Assembly: GCF_005938225.1 (NCBI RefSeq)
Contig: NZ_VCPC01000002.1
Location: forward strand, 310,001-374,000
DNA from: Arenibacterium halophilum
GTDB taxonomy: Bacteria; Pseudomonadota; Alphaproteobacteria; Rhodobacterales; Rhodobacteraceae
Direction: 5' to 3'
Length of the DNA: 64,000 bases
Under the pieces are notes generated by a model. The model saw only the letters and a list, made by a program, of their open reading frames with translations, was not told where the DNA came from and did not search any database. Below, piece after piece: positions 48,482 to 55,589 of the stretch; position 1 is the first letter of the stretch, and each line of letters starts with the position of its first letter. The position numbers and the translations under genes were made by a program.

Positions 48482-49288
48482 TTATCGGATCAGATTCGGG
48501 CGGAACCGCATCTTGGTGCGGCGTTCCTGCGGCAAGTGCCGGTTCAGCCGCCGGTTGATCAGACCGAAGACGGTGACCACCACCAGCGTGAACAGGATGA
48601 AGTAACCCGCCAGGATCGGGTAGGGCACAAAGGGGTTGAACGTCTTGTCCGCGAAGTAGCTGGCGTAATACAGCGCGTCGCCGCGTTGCTGCCAGGCCGG
48701 AAAGCCGGAAAAGAACACCAGCGTGGTGGCGTGGAACAGAAAGATCGCCTCGTTCGTGTAGGCGGGCCAGGCCAGCCGCAGCATGGTGGGCCAGACGATG
48801 CGCCGGAACCGGGGCCAGCCTGTCATGCCATAGGCATCCGCCGCCTCGACATCGCCCTTGGGGATCGACCGCAGCGCGCCATAGAAAATCTCGCCCGAGT
48901 AGGCGGCGGTGTTCAGGAACAGCACGATCAGCGCGCCCAGCCAAGCGGCGGTGAAGGGGCTGAAGACCGGGTATTGGCTTTTCAGGTTGAGGAACAGGAA
49001 ATAGGCAAAGAAGAACTGGATGAACAGGGGCGAGCCCCGGAACAGGAAGATGAACCATTCCGCCGGCTTGCGCAGGATCCGCCGGGGAGAGGCCTTGGCC
49101 ACCGCCAGCGCGGTCGCGAGGAAGAACCCCAGCAGCAGCGCAACAATGCCGAAATAGATGTTCCAGATCATGCCCGAGCCAATGAGCACAAAGTGTTCGC
49201 ACAGCGTGAAGTCGCTGCGCGGCAGCAGCCGTTCGCCAATGCCAAGGCTGCGCAGCCCGTAATCCTGGATTGTCTGGAAACAGCTCAT
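48482..49288 (-). CDS. polar amino acid/opine-type ABC transporter permease (HisM-like)
   Basis: 268 aa from ATG 49288, which overlaps the HisQ-like stop by 4 bases. It has TM segments around MIWNIYFGIVALLLGFFLATALAVA and the EAA loop YGALRSIPKGDVEAADAYGMTGWPRFRRIVWP. It contains FRGSPLFIQFFFAYFL, typical of HisMQ permeases. Forms the membrane part of the importer with the HisQ-like protein. Confidence 0.92.
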   Translation of the reverse strand: MSCFQTIQDYGLRSLGIGERLLPRSDFTLCEHFVLIGSGMIWNIYFGIVALLLGFFLATALAVAKASPRRILRKPAEWFIFLFRGSPLFIQFFFAYFLFLNLKSQYPVFSPFTAAWLGALIVLFLNTAAYSGEIFYGALRSIPKGDVEAADAYGMTGWPRFRRIVWPTMLRLAWPAYTNEAIFLFHATTLVFFSGFPAWQQRGDALYYASYFADKTFNPFVPYPILAGYFILFTLVVVTVFGLINRRLNRHLPQERRTKMRFRPNLIR

Positions 49289-50091
49289 GCGGCGGCCTTT
49301 CGCTGGGCCTCGCCCGCCGTGGTGGCCTGCCCGTGGGCCAGCCGGATCATGATGCGGCTCAGCACGATCTCGGACACGCGGGTGAAGGCCAGATAGAACA
49401 CCAGCAGGAACAGGAAATACCACATCCGCCAGTCGCCATGCGGGTAGTCGGTGAAGCGCGCTGTCTTGGTTCCGCCCAACTCGCGTGCCCAATAGACGAT
49501 ATCCTCGATCCCCAGCAGAAAGAGCAGCGGCGTCGCCTTGATCAGCACCATCCACAGGTTCGACAGGCCGGGCAAGGCATAGACCCACATCTGCGGCACA
49601 AGGATGCGCCAGAGGGTCTGCCGCCGCGACATGCCATAAGCCTCGGCCGTTTCCAGCTGGGCGCGCGGCACGGCGCGCATCCCGCCGAACAGTACATTGG
49701 CGGCGAAGGCGCCGAAGACGATGGCAAAGGTCAGCACCGCCAGCGCAAAGCCATAGGTTTCATGCACCCACTCGGGCGAGGTGCCCAGCGGTAGTTTCGC
49801 CGCCTGACAGACGATGAAATCGCTGCCCTGTCGGATCGGGGCATCCCAATCGGGGCATTTCACCTTGTGGCGGATGTATTCGAACCCTTGGTCCAGCGCG
49901 ATGACGAAGAACAGGAAAAAGGCGATGTCGGGCACGCCCCGCACGATCGCGATATAGGTTTTGCCGAACCAGCGCAGCGGCGCGATATGCGACCGCGCAG
50001 CCATGGCCCCCAGGAACCCGAACCCCAGCGCCACGGGCGCCGTCACGGCCAGCAGGCCGATCACCTTCAGGAAGGCCAGGTAGAACGACAT
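49285..50091 (-). CDS. polar amino acid ABC transporter permease (HisQ-like), possible upstream non-ATG start
   Basis: 268 aa from the first ATG (50091): five TM helices, VRGVPDIAFFLFFVIALDQGFEYIRHK, the EAA loop GGMRAVPRAQLETAEAYGMSRRQTLWRILVP and IKATPLLFLLGIEDIVYWARELGG. The frame stays open upstream to 50196 and reads I-F-D-Y-C-A-D-P-D-T-L-T-G-L-T-W-L-S-C-Y-V before this Met. I recall homologues starting MFDYCADP, so the native start may be the ATT at 50169, with AAAGG about 7 bases upstream. The conservative ATG is given as the coordinate. Confidence 0.88.
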   Translation of the reverse strand: MSFYLAFLKVIGLLAVTAPVALGFGFLGAMAARSHIAPLRWFGKTYIAIVRGVPDIAFFLFFVIALDQGFEYIRHKVKCPDWDAPIRQGSDFIVCQAAKLPLGTSPEWVHETYGFALAVLTFAIVFGAFAANVLFGGMRAVPRAQLETAEAYGMSRRQTLWRILVPQMWVYALPGLSNLWMVLIKATPLLFLLGIEDIVYWARELGGTKTARFTDYPHGDWRMWYFLFLLVFYLAFTRVSEIVLSRIMIRLAHGQATTAGEAQRKAAA

Positions 50092-50285
50092 ATGCGCGCC
50101 GGTCGTGACATAGCACGACAGCCACGTCAGCCCGGTCAGCGTGTCAGGATCGGCGCAATAGTCGAAAATCGGTTCAGCCTTTCGACAGGGTAGGGTTTAC
50201 CCGACTGGTCAGCCGGGGTGGTCGCGTTAAGGTTGCGTCAGTCGCCAGCATATTTCCGGCGGCCAATCTATTAAGGAGAATTGAT

Positions 50286-50519
50286 ATGTCCGACAAATTT
50301 GTCTTCAAGAAACCAATTCCTGCCGTGATCGATACCGGGGAATTCCTGCCCCAGGCGTTCGAGGATCCTTTGTTCGGCAAGGAAGCCCCGCCAGTGTTCG
50401 AAGATCCGTTGTTCGGGTTCACGCCGCAGGGGTACATCAAGGTTCCCGATATTGAAGGCGAAAGCTTCTCTCCTGATGGCTTTGTCCCGGTAGGTTTCGA
50501 GGATCCCCTGTTCGGCTGA
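50286..50519 (+). CDS. 77-aa protein with three FEDPLFG repeats, unknown function
   Basis: A strong Shine-Dalgarno AAGGAG precedes ATG 50286. The heptapeptide FEDPLFG occurs at residues 25-31, 38-44 and 71-77, the last ending the protein. A second repeat type, F[TS]P[QD]G[YF][IV], occurs at about 45-51 and 61-67. The three heptapeptide copies use different codons, so selection is on the peptide. N-terminus: MSDKFVFKKPIPAVIDTGEF. No signal peptide, no cysteine and no TM segment. It lies on the opposite strand inside the amino acid transporter operon. Possibilities: a multivalent short-linear-motif protein, a multi-core modified peptide precursor, or a small structural protein. I do not recognise the family. 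Confidence 0.75.
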   Translation: MSDKFVFKKPIPAVIDTGEFLPQAFEDPLFGKEAPPVFEDPLFGFTPQGYIKVPDIEGESFSPDGFVPVGFEDPLFG

Positions 50520-50534
50520 CGCCCGAATGTGGAA

Positions 50535-50558
50535 GCGGCGCGACATTGGTCGCGCCGC
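50535..50558. terminator. shared hairpin between the convergent FEDPLFG gene and SBP gene
   Basis: GCGGCGCGAC (50535-50544), loop ATTG, GTCGCGCCGC (50549-50558): a perfect 10-bp stem. It lies between two convergent stop codons (50519 and 50568). No strong T tract on either strand; it may act as a bidirectional terminator or RNA 3'-end stabiliser. Confidence 0.6.
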
Positions 50559-50567
50559 AGCCATGCA

Positions 50568-51296
50568 TCAGTAGGTGGTGACGCCGTCGCCGAACCACTT
50601 CACCAGCAGCTCGTTCAGCGAGCCATCTTCCTTCATCGAGGTGATCGCCGTGTCGAACTTGTCACGCAGCTCGCCGTCACTTTCGCGCAGGCCAAGGCCG
50701 ATGCCGCCACCCAGCGGGACGCCTTCGCCCACGAACGTCAGCTCTCCGCCCGATTCCTCGACCAGCGGGACAAGATAGTCGTAGTCGGCAAACACCGCGT
50801 CGGCCTCGCCGTTGCGCACGGCGGCGACGGTTTCCTCTGGCGTGGCGAATTCAACCAGCGTCGCGCCGCTTTCGGCAACGTGGCCGGCCTGGATGGTCGC
50901 GGTCTGCGCGGCCACCACGCCACCCATCACGTCAACGTCGGTCGACAGGGCGACATAGGCGGATTCGGTGGGCGGATAGTAGTTCTGGGTAAAGTCGATC
51001 ACCTGATCGCGTTCTTCGGTGATGCTCATCCCCGCGATGATGGTGTCATAGTTGCCCGACACCAGGTTGGGGATGATCGAATCCCAGTCGTTCTTGACCC
51101 ACTCACAGGTCAGCTCGGCGCGCTTGCACAGCTCGTCTCCCAGCTCGCGCTCGAACCCGTCGACTTCACCCTTGTCATTGATGAAGTTGTACGGAGGGTA
51201 GGCGCCTTCGGTGCCCATGCGGATGGTGTCGCTTTGGGCCAGGGCCATACCGGCGCTCAGCGCAAGGGCGGCGGTGCCAAGGATAAGGGTCTTCAT
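50568..51296 (-). CDS. polar amino acid-type ABC transporter substrate-binding protein
   Basis: 242 aa with a Sec signal (MKTLILGTAALALSAGMALA, cleavage after ALA) and the SBP_bac_3 fold: IRMGTEGAYPPYNFINDKGEVDGFERELG, DWDSIIPNLVSGNYDTIIAGMSITEER and the QAGHVAESGATLVEF hinge region. It binds amino acids, opines or polyamine-like ligands in the periplasm. It follows the ATPase gene by 28 bases. The 400-base gap to the permease genes holds the antisense FEDPLFG gene. Confidence 0.93.
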   Translation of the reverse strand: MKTLILGTAALALSAGMALAQSDTIRMGTEGAYPPYNFINDKGEVDGFERELGDELCKRAELTCEWVKNDWDSIIPNLVSGNYDTIIAGMSITEERDQVIDFTQNYYPPTESAYVALSTDVDVMGGVVAAQTATIQAGHVAESGATLVEFATPEETVAAVRNGEADAVFADYDYLVPLVEESGGELTFVGEGVPLGGGIGLGLRESDGELRDKFDTAITSMKEDGSLNELLVKWFGDGVTTY

Positions 51297-51324
51297 AATG
51301 GTTACTCCCAGTGGTTGTTGTTGT

Positions 51325-52101
51325 TCAGGTGGCGTGCGTGGCGGACAGGAAGCCGCGCAGCCGTTCCGATTTGGGCGCCCCGAACAGCGTATCGGGCGCG
51401 CCTTCTTCCTCGATCAGGCCTTGGTGCAGGAACACGACGTGATCGCTGACATCATGGGCCAGTTTCATGTCGTGGGTCACGATCAGCATGGTCCGCCCCT
51501 CGGCGGCCAGGTCCTTGATGACCTTCACGACTTCCTGTTCCAGTTCCGGGTCCAGCGCGCTGGTGGGTTCGTCGAACAACAGCGCCTCTGGCTCCATGCA
51601 CAGCGCGCGCGCGATGGCGGCGCGTTGCTGCTGGCCGCCTGACATCTGCGCCGGGTAGACATCGCATTTGTCGCCGATGCCGACCTTGTCAAGATACTGG
51701 CGCGCCTTCTGTTCCACCTCGGCCCGGTCGCGGCGCAGCACGGTCAGCGGCGCCTCCATCACGTTCTGCAGGATCGTCATGTGCGACCACAGGTTGAACT
51801 GCTGGAACACCATCGACAGGTTGGTGCGGATGCGCAGCACTTGGCGCGCGTCGGCGGGGCGGCGCGCCGCGCCCGATCCGGCCCAGGTGACCGGTTCGCC
51901 CTTGAACAGGATGTCGCCCTGCTGGCTGTCTTCCAACAGGTTGGCGCAGCGCAGAAGCGTGGATTTGCCCGACCCGGACGACCCGATCAGCGATACCACA
52001 TGCCCGCGTTCAGCGGTAATCGACACGCCCTTGAGCACCTCGAGAGCGCCATAGCTTTTGTGGATGTTCTTCAGTTCGATAACGGGCTGGGCGGCTGACA
52101 C
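51325..52101 (-). CDS. polar amino acid-type ABC transporter ATP-binding protein (HisP-like)
   Basis: 258 aa: Walker A SLIGSSGSGKSTLLRC, Q-loop NLSMVFQQFNLWSHMT, signature MSGGQQQRAAIARAL and Walker B ALLFDEPTSALDPELEQEV. It drives import with the HisM/HisQ-type permeases. First gene of the minus-strand operon that runs through the SBP, permeases and gamma-glutamylation genes. About 128 bases of upstream sequence separate it from the PhnD-type gene. Confidence 0.95.
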   Translation of the reverse strand: MSAAQPVIELKNIHKSYGALEVLKGVSITAERGHVVSLIGSSGSGKSTLLRCANLLEDSQQGDILFKGEPVTWAGSGAARRPADARQVLRIRTNLSMVFQQFNLWSHMTILQNVMEAPLTVLRRDRAEVEQKARQYLDKVGIGDKCDVYPAQMSGGQQQRAAIARALCMEPEALLFDEPTSALDPELEQEVVKVIKDLAAEGRTMLIVTHDMKLAHDVSDHVVFLHQGLIEEEGAPDTLFGAPKSERLRGFLSATHAT

Positions 52102-52229
52102 GCGGGATCCGTCTGTTTTTTCCGATTTTGCCTACTAGGGCGGAAAATCGCCCGCATTGCAACGCAGAATGCGGCATTTGGTCCGCCGGAAGCGGTTGGT
52201 TGACGAAACGGAAGGCAAACAGATGCCGG

Positions 52230-52967
52230 TTAGACGGGCTGAACAGTGGGGGTGGCGACGTTCAGATAATCCTCAAGCGGGATGTCGGTCAGCCCGTTCA
52301 GATGCAGCGCGCGCCGGTCGGCAGCGCCGATGTCGGCCATGGCCGCCGAAATGGCCGCGCGCAGGGCGGCGGCATCCTGACCGGGCGCGCAGATATAGGG
52401 CAGCCCGGGCGTCGACGGGGTTGCCGCGATCACCTGCAATCCATCAGCAACCGGATCGTGATCGCGGATCAGCGCCCATGTCAGTGCGTCGATCCCGGCG
52501 AAATCCGCCTCGTTCCGGGCGATGGCGTGGGCCGATTTCAAATGCCCCCCGGTGCCAAGATACTGCCCCGGCGTCACGCCGCTGGCGGCAAGGAAGGTCG
52601 TCGGCCCGGCCCAGCCGGATTGCGAGGCAGTTTCGTTATAGGCAAACCGCCGCCCGTTTTGCGCCGCAATGTCGGGCGTTTCGCCAGCGCGGATCACGAT
52701 GAGAGAGCGGTAGTGCCCGGCGGGGCAGCCATCCAGCGCGTAATCGGGCGTTGCGATCTTTTGCACACGGTCATGCAGGCGCGAACGGTAGGGCAGGCCA
52801 CAGGTCTGGCCCAGCACCAGATCGGGCGATTCCCACATTTCGAAATAATCCATGTCACGGGTCAGCCGCGCGGGGCCGTGGCCAAGGTGGTCGCGAATCG
52901 CCTGCCAGTAACGATCGTTCACCGGCTGGATAGCGGGCATGTCGTACATGCCAAGCATCGCGATCAT
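52230..52967 (-). CDS. PhnD/SsuA/transferrin-type substrate-binding protein without signal peptide
   Basis: 245 aa. The N-terminus (MIAMLGMYDMPAIQPVNDRYWQAIRDHLG) lacks a signal peptide. The rest matches the phosphonate-binding-protein-like fold: DLVLGQTCGLPYRSRLHDRV, GRRFAYNETASQSGWAG, GGHLKSAHAIARNEADFAGIDALTWAL. No phosphonate permease or ATPase is nearby. Its start overlaps the stop of the upstream TerB-like gene (ATGA), so the two are cotranslated. It may be a cytoplasmic sensor or enzyme of this fold. Confidence 0.8.
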   Translation of the reverse strand: MIAMLGMYDMPAIQPVNDRYWQAIRDHLGHGPARLTRDMDYFEMWESPDLVLGQTCGLPYRSRLHDRVQKIATPDYALDGCPAGHYRSLIVIRAGETPDIAAQNGRRFAYNETASQSGWAGPTTFLAASGVTPGQYLGTGGHLKSAHAIARNEADFAGIDALTWALIRDHDPVADGLQVIAATPSTPGLPYICAPGQDAAALRAAISAAMADIGAADRRALHLNGLTDIPLEDYLNVATPTVQPV

Positions 52968-53401
52968 CTGCGGTCTGCCTTCTGCCGGGCCAGGGCGCTG
53001 TCCTGATCCGTCACGCCCAGCAGGCTGGCCGTTAGCCGCATCAGCGCGTTTTCGCTGTCGGCGCGTTCACCATCGGCCAGCACGACCGACCACATCGCCT
53101 GCACCACCGCGCGGCGATGATCGTAATCCACCGCATCCTTGATCGCGCGGGTGAAGCGTACCGTATCGGGAGCCTCGGCCTCCAGCGTTTCCGCTTCGGC
53201 GCGCAGGGCGGCGGCCTCAGCCGCACTCAGGCCATAGCGCTGGGCAATCACGCGGTCGATCTGGGCGACCTCGGCCGGGGAATAATCGTTGTCCGAGCGG
53301 GCGATGCGCACCAGCAGGGCAGTCAGCGCCAGCCGCGCGTCACCATCGTTCAGCGGGGCCGGTTCAGGCGCAACAAGGCGCTTCAGGAAATCTGCAAACA
53401 T
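52964..53401 (-). CDS. TerB-fold protein, copy 1
   Basis: 145 aa of the TerB/DjlA-like helical fold: LTALLVRIARSDNDYSPAEVAQIDRVIAQRYGLSAAEA and MWSVVLADGERADSENALMRLTASLLGV, with acidic loops that resemble metal-binding segments. It is paralogous to the gene at 53444, 42 bases upstream. TerB proteins occur in tellurite/stress systems and at the membrane, but no ter operon is present. It overlaps the PhnD-type gene. Confidence 0.85.
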   Translation of the reverse strand: MFADFLKRLVAPEPAPLNDGDARLALTALLVRIARSDNDYSPAEVAQIDRVIAQRYGLSAAEAAALRAEAETLEAEAPDTVRFTRAIKDAVDYDHRRAVVQAMWSVVLADGERADSENALMRLTASLLGVTDQDSALARQKADRR

Positions 53402-53443
53402 GCAGGAGATATAGGCAATCCGCCCCGAAGGGCCAAGGCCGAT

Positions 53444-53911
53444 TTATGGCTGCTCGGCGGCAGGTTCGGCGCCATTGCGTTCAAGAATGCGTGCCCGTGC
53501 AGCTTCGCTGTCGGCGGCGGACAGGCCCATGGCGCGGCGCGCGTCCTCGACGATCTTGACCTCGCCCTCGGATTCCTCGTCATCGGCCAGCACCACTTCC
53601 CACAGCGCGTCCAGCGCGGCGAGCCGTTCAGGCAACGTGGTGGTTTCGCGGATCAGCTTGCCAAAGGTATCAGTTTCCGGCGCAGCGGCGTGCAGCTTTT
53701 CGCAGGTGGCACGCACGCGGGCGGCCTCGATCGCGTTGTGGCTGTACATGCGGGCCAGAATCCGGTCGATCAGGCTGATTTCTTCAAATTTGTACATCCG
53801 GTCGGATTTCGCCACGCGCACCAGCAATGCGCCAAGTGCCAGTTCGGCATCCGGATCGGGTGCGGGCGGTGGCTCCTTCGGGCGGAACGATTGGAAGAAT
53901 TTGTTCAGCAT
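53444..53911 (-). CDS. TerB-fold protein, copy 2
   Basis: 155 aa, same architecture as the next gene: MLNKFFQSFRPKEPPPAPDPDAELALGALLVRVAKSDRMY, ISLIDRILARMYSHNAIEAARVRATCEKL and LWEVVLADDEESEGEVKIVEDARRAMGLS. Both copies begin with a short basic/aromatic N-terminus (MLNKFFQSF here, MFADFLKRL in copy 1), a possible amphipathic helix. The tandem pair plus the PhnD-type protein form a tight three-gene unit of unknown role. Confidence 0.85.
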   Translation of the reverse strand: MLNKFFQSFRPKEPPPAPDPDAELALGALLVRVAKSDRMYKFEEISLIDRILARMYSHNAIEAARVRATCEKLHAAAPETDTFGKLIRETTTLPERLAALDALWEVVLADDEESEGEVKIVEDARRAMGLSAADSEAARARILERNGAEPAAEQP

Positions 53912-53972
53912 GGCCGCAGATTATCCCGTATCAGTTGAGCCGCCAAGCGGCTTGTCACTTCGCCCCGGCAGG

Positions 53973-54857
53973 TCAGAGCAACATCGCCAGCGCCAGTGTT
54001 CCAATGGCAAGCCCTGCCGAAACTTCAATCAAAGCGCCCGCGCGCCGCGCCGTTTCCGACCCGGCAAGCCCGGTCAGCATGCCTCCGCGCAGACCGGCGG
54101 CGGCAAGGGCAACAAGAACCGTCACCAGCGCGGTGCCCGCCGCCATTGCAAATGCCGCGGCAATTCCGGCGCCCGCGATGCCCATCTGCCATGTGATCAG
54201 CAAGACGAACACGGCCCCGGTGCAGGGCCGCATTGCGATCCCGGCGACCAGAATTGCCATGTCGCGCCAGCCCCGCGTGGCGCGAATATCCTCGACCGAG
54301 GGGCCGTGGCTATGCCCGCAGCTGTCGCAAGTGCCGTGATGATGGTGGTCGTGATGTGGACGCGCGCGCCAGATCCGACGCGCGCCGCGAAAGGCCAGCC
54401 ACGCCCCGATTGCGGCAATGGCGGCATAGCTCAGCGGGGCCAGCGCATCTTCGGCGATGCCCACCATCCGCTCGCGTGTCAGCTGGAACAGCGCCAGACC
54501 GCCATGCACTAGCGCAATCGCCGTCACCGCCTGCCCGGCAGAAGACAATGCCGCCATCGCCGCCAGCCGGGCCACCGGAACATCGCGCGCCAGCCCATAG
54601 CCGCCCACCAGCACTTTGCCGTGACCGGGGCCGACTGCATGAAAGAAGCCATAAGCAAAACTGACCACCAGAAGACCGGCCAGCGCGCCCGCTGTTCCGG
54701 CGCGCAATTCGCGTAGCACCCGCGCCAGCGTGTTCTGGAACTCGCGCTGTTCGGCCGCGGCGAACCGGGCCACGGCATCGAACCCGCCCGCCAGCCAGAC
54801 CGCGACCAACGCCGCCAGAAGGCCAAGACAGGCAAGGCCGATCACACGCCGGGACAT
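53973..54857 (-). CDS. nickel/cobalt efflux or uptake transporter, NicO/RcnA family
   Basis: 294 aa with about six TM helices. The family motif FFHAVGPGHGKVLVGGYGLA is present, and a histidine-rich cytoplasmic loop (RPHHDHHHHGTCDSCGHSHG) suits metal binding. A second family block is AGIAMRPCTGAVFVLLITW. The gene overlaps the DUF1007 gene upstream by 16 bases. Such pairs are thought to move nickel, cobalt or zinc; direction is not determined. The cobalt-type nitrile hydratase about 3 kb away could use cobalt. Confidence 0.9.
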   Translation of the reverse strand: MSRRVIGLACLGLLAALVAVWLAGGFDAVARFAAAEQREFQNTLARVLRELRAGTAGALAGLLVVSFAYGFFHAVGPGHGKVLVGGYGLARDVPVARLAAMAALSSAGQAVTAIALVHGGLALFQLTRERMVGIAEDALAPLSYAAIAAIGAWLAFRGARRIWRARPHHDHHHHGTCDSCGHSHGPSVEDIRATRGWRDMAILVAGIAMRPCTGAVFVLLITWQMGIAGAGIAAAFAMAAGTALVTVLVALAAAGLRGGMLTGLAGSETARRAGALIEVSAGLAIGTLALAMLL

Positions 54858-55492
54858 TGCACCGTGATCCGCGTGGCAAAGGCTGCGCCCGGCTGGGGCA
54901 GATCGGTGTCGGCGATGTCGGTATCGCGGTCCAGCAGTTGCAACTGGTCCTGCAACTCCGCCAGCTTGCCTTGAATGTCGGGCAGGGCGGTTTCGATCAT
55001 GCAGGCCTCGGCCCCCGTCACCCGCACCGGCAGCGTCACGTCATAGGCGGTGTAATAGGTCGCGTCATAGGGCAGCACTTCCACCATGGCCCCGCCCAGC
55101 ACCGGAGTGTCCGCCACATCACGCAGATGGGTTGTGATGATGCGGCCGCCTGTCAGGTCAGCGGTGGGGGCGATGGGACGTGACAAGGCAACCTCGGCCC
55201 CGTCAATCCGCAGCGCTAGATCGCCGTTGAAGCCCTCGATCCACTTCATGTCGAAGCCGGTCAGCGTCTCGCGATCCGCGTCCGAGGCCTGCCCGTCGAA
55301 ATCCTGATCGATGCCCAGATCCTGCGCGATCAACAGCGAGTAGTAATCGTCATAGGCCCAGGTGACCTTGACCTGCGCCAGCCGTCCGGCATCGTCGGCA
55401 ATCAGCTCGACACCGGTGTCGACAAAGATATGCGGATGCGCCCCTGCGAGAGAGGGCAGCAGGACCGCACAGATATAGATCAGATGTTTCAT
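54842..55492 (-). CDS. DUF1007 family periplasmic protein
   Basis: 216 aa. The signal peptide MKHLIYICAVLLPSLAGA is followed at once by HPHIFVDTGVELI, the hallmark of DUF1007. The N-terminal HPH after cleavage may bind metal. Charged, repeated acidic stretches follow (QDLGIDQDFDGQASDADRE). ATG 55492 is chosen because it starts the signal peptide; an upstream ATG at 55522 would bury it. It is translationally coupled to the NicO-type transporter. Confidence 0.88.
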   Translation of the reverse strand: MKHLIYICAVLLPSLAGAHPHIFVDTGVELIADDAGRLAQVKVTWAYDDYYSLLIAQDLGIDQDFDGQASDADRETLTGFDMKWIEGFNGDLALRIDGAEVALSRPIAPTADLTGGRIITTHLRDVADTPVLGGAMVEVLPYDATYYTAYDVTLPVRVTGAEACMIETALPDIQGKLAELQDQLQLLDRDTDIADTDLPQPGAAFATRITVQCPGV

Positions 55493-55589
55493 GGCCAACC
55501 GCCCGGTTATGCCGCGAAACAAATCAAGGCGGCCAAGTCATTGCAAGCGCGCCGCACCGCCTTCGGCGGAAACCGGCGCCTGCACCGCA

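Noticed and set aside
50358-50516. The three FEDPLFG-coding segments as a DNA repeat or protein-binding array
   Set aside because: The copies differ at synonymous positions and are unevenly spaced, which fits peptide-level selection better than a DNA repeat.
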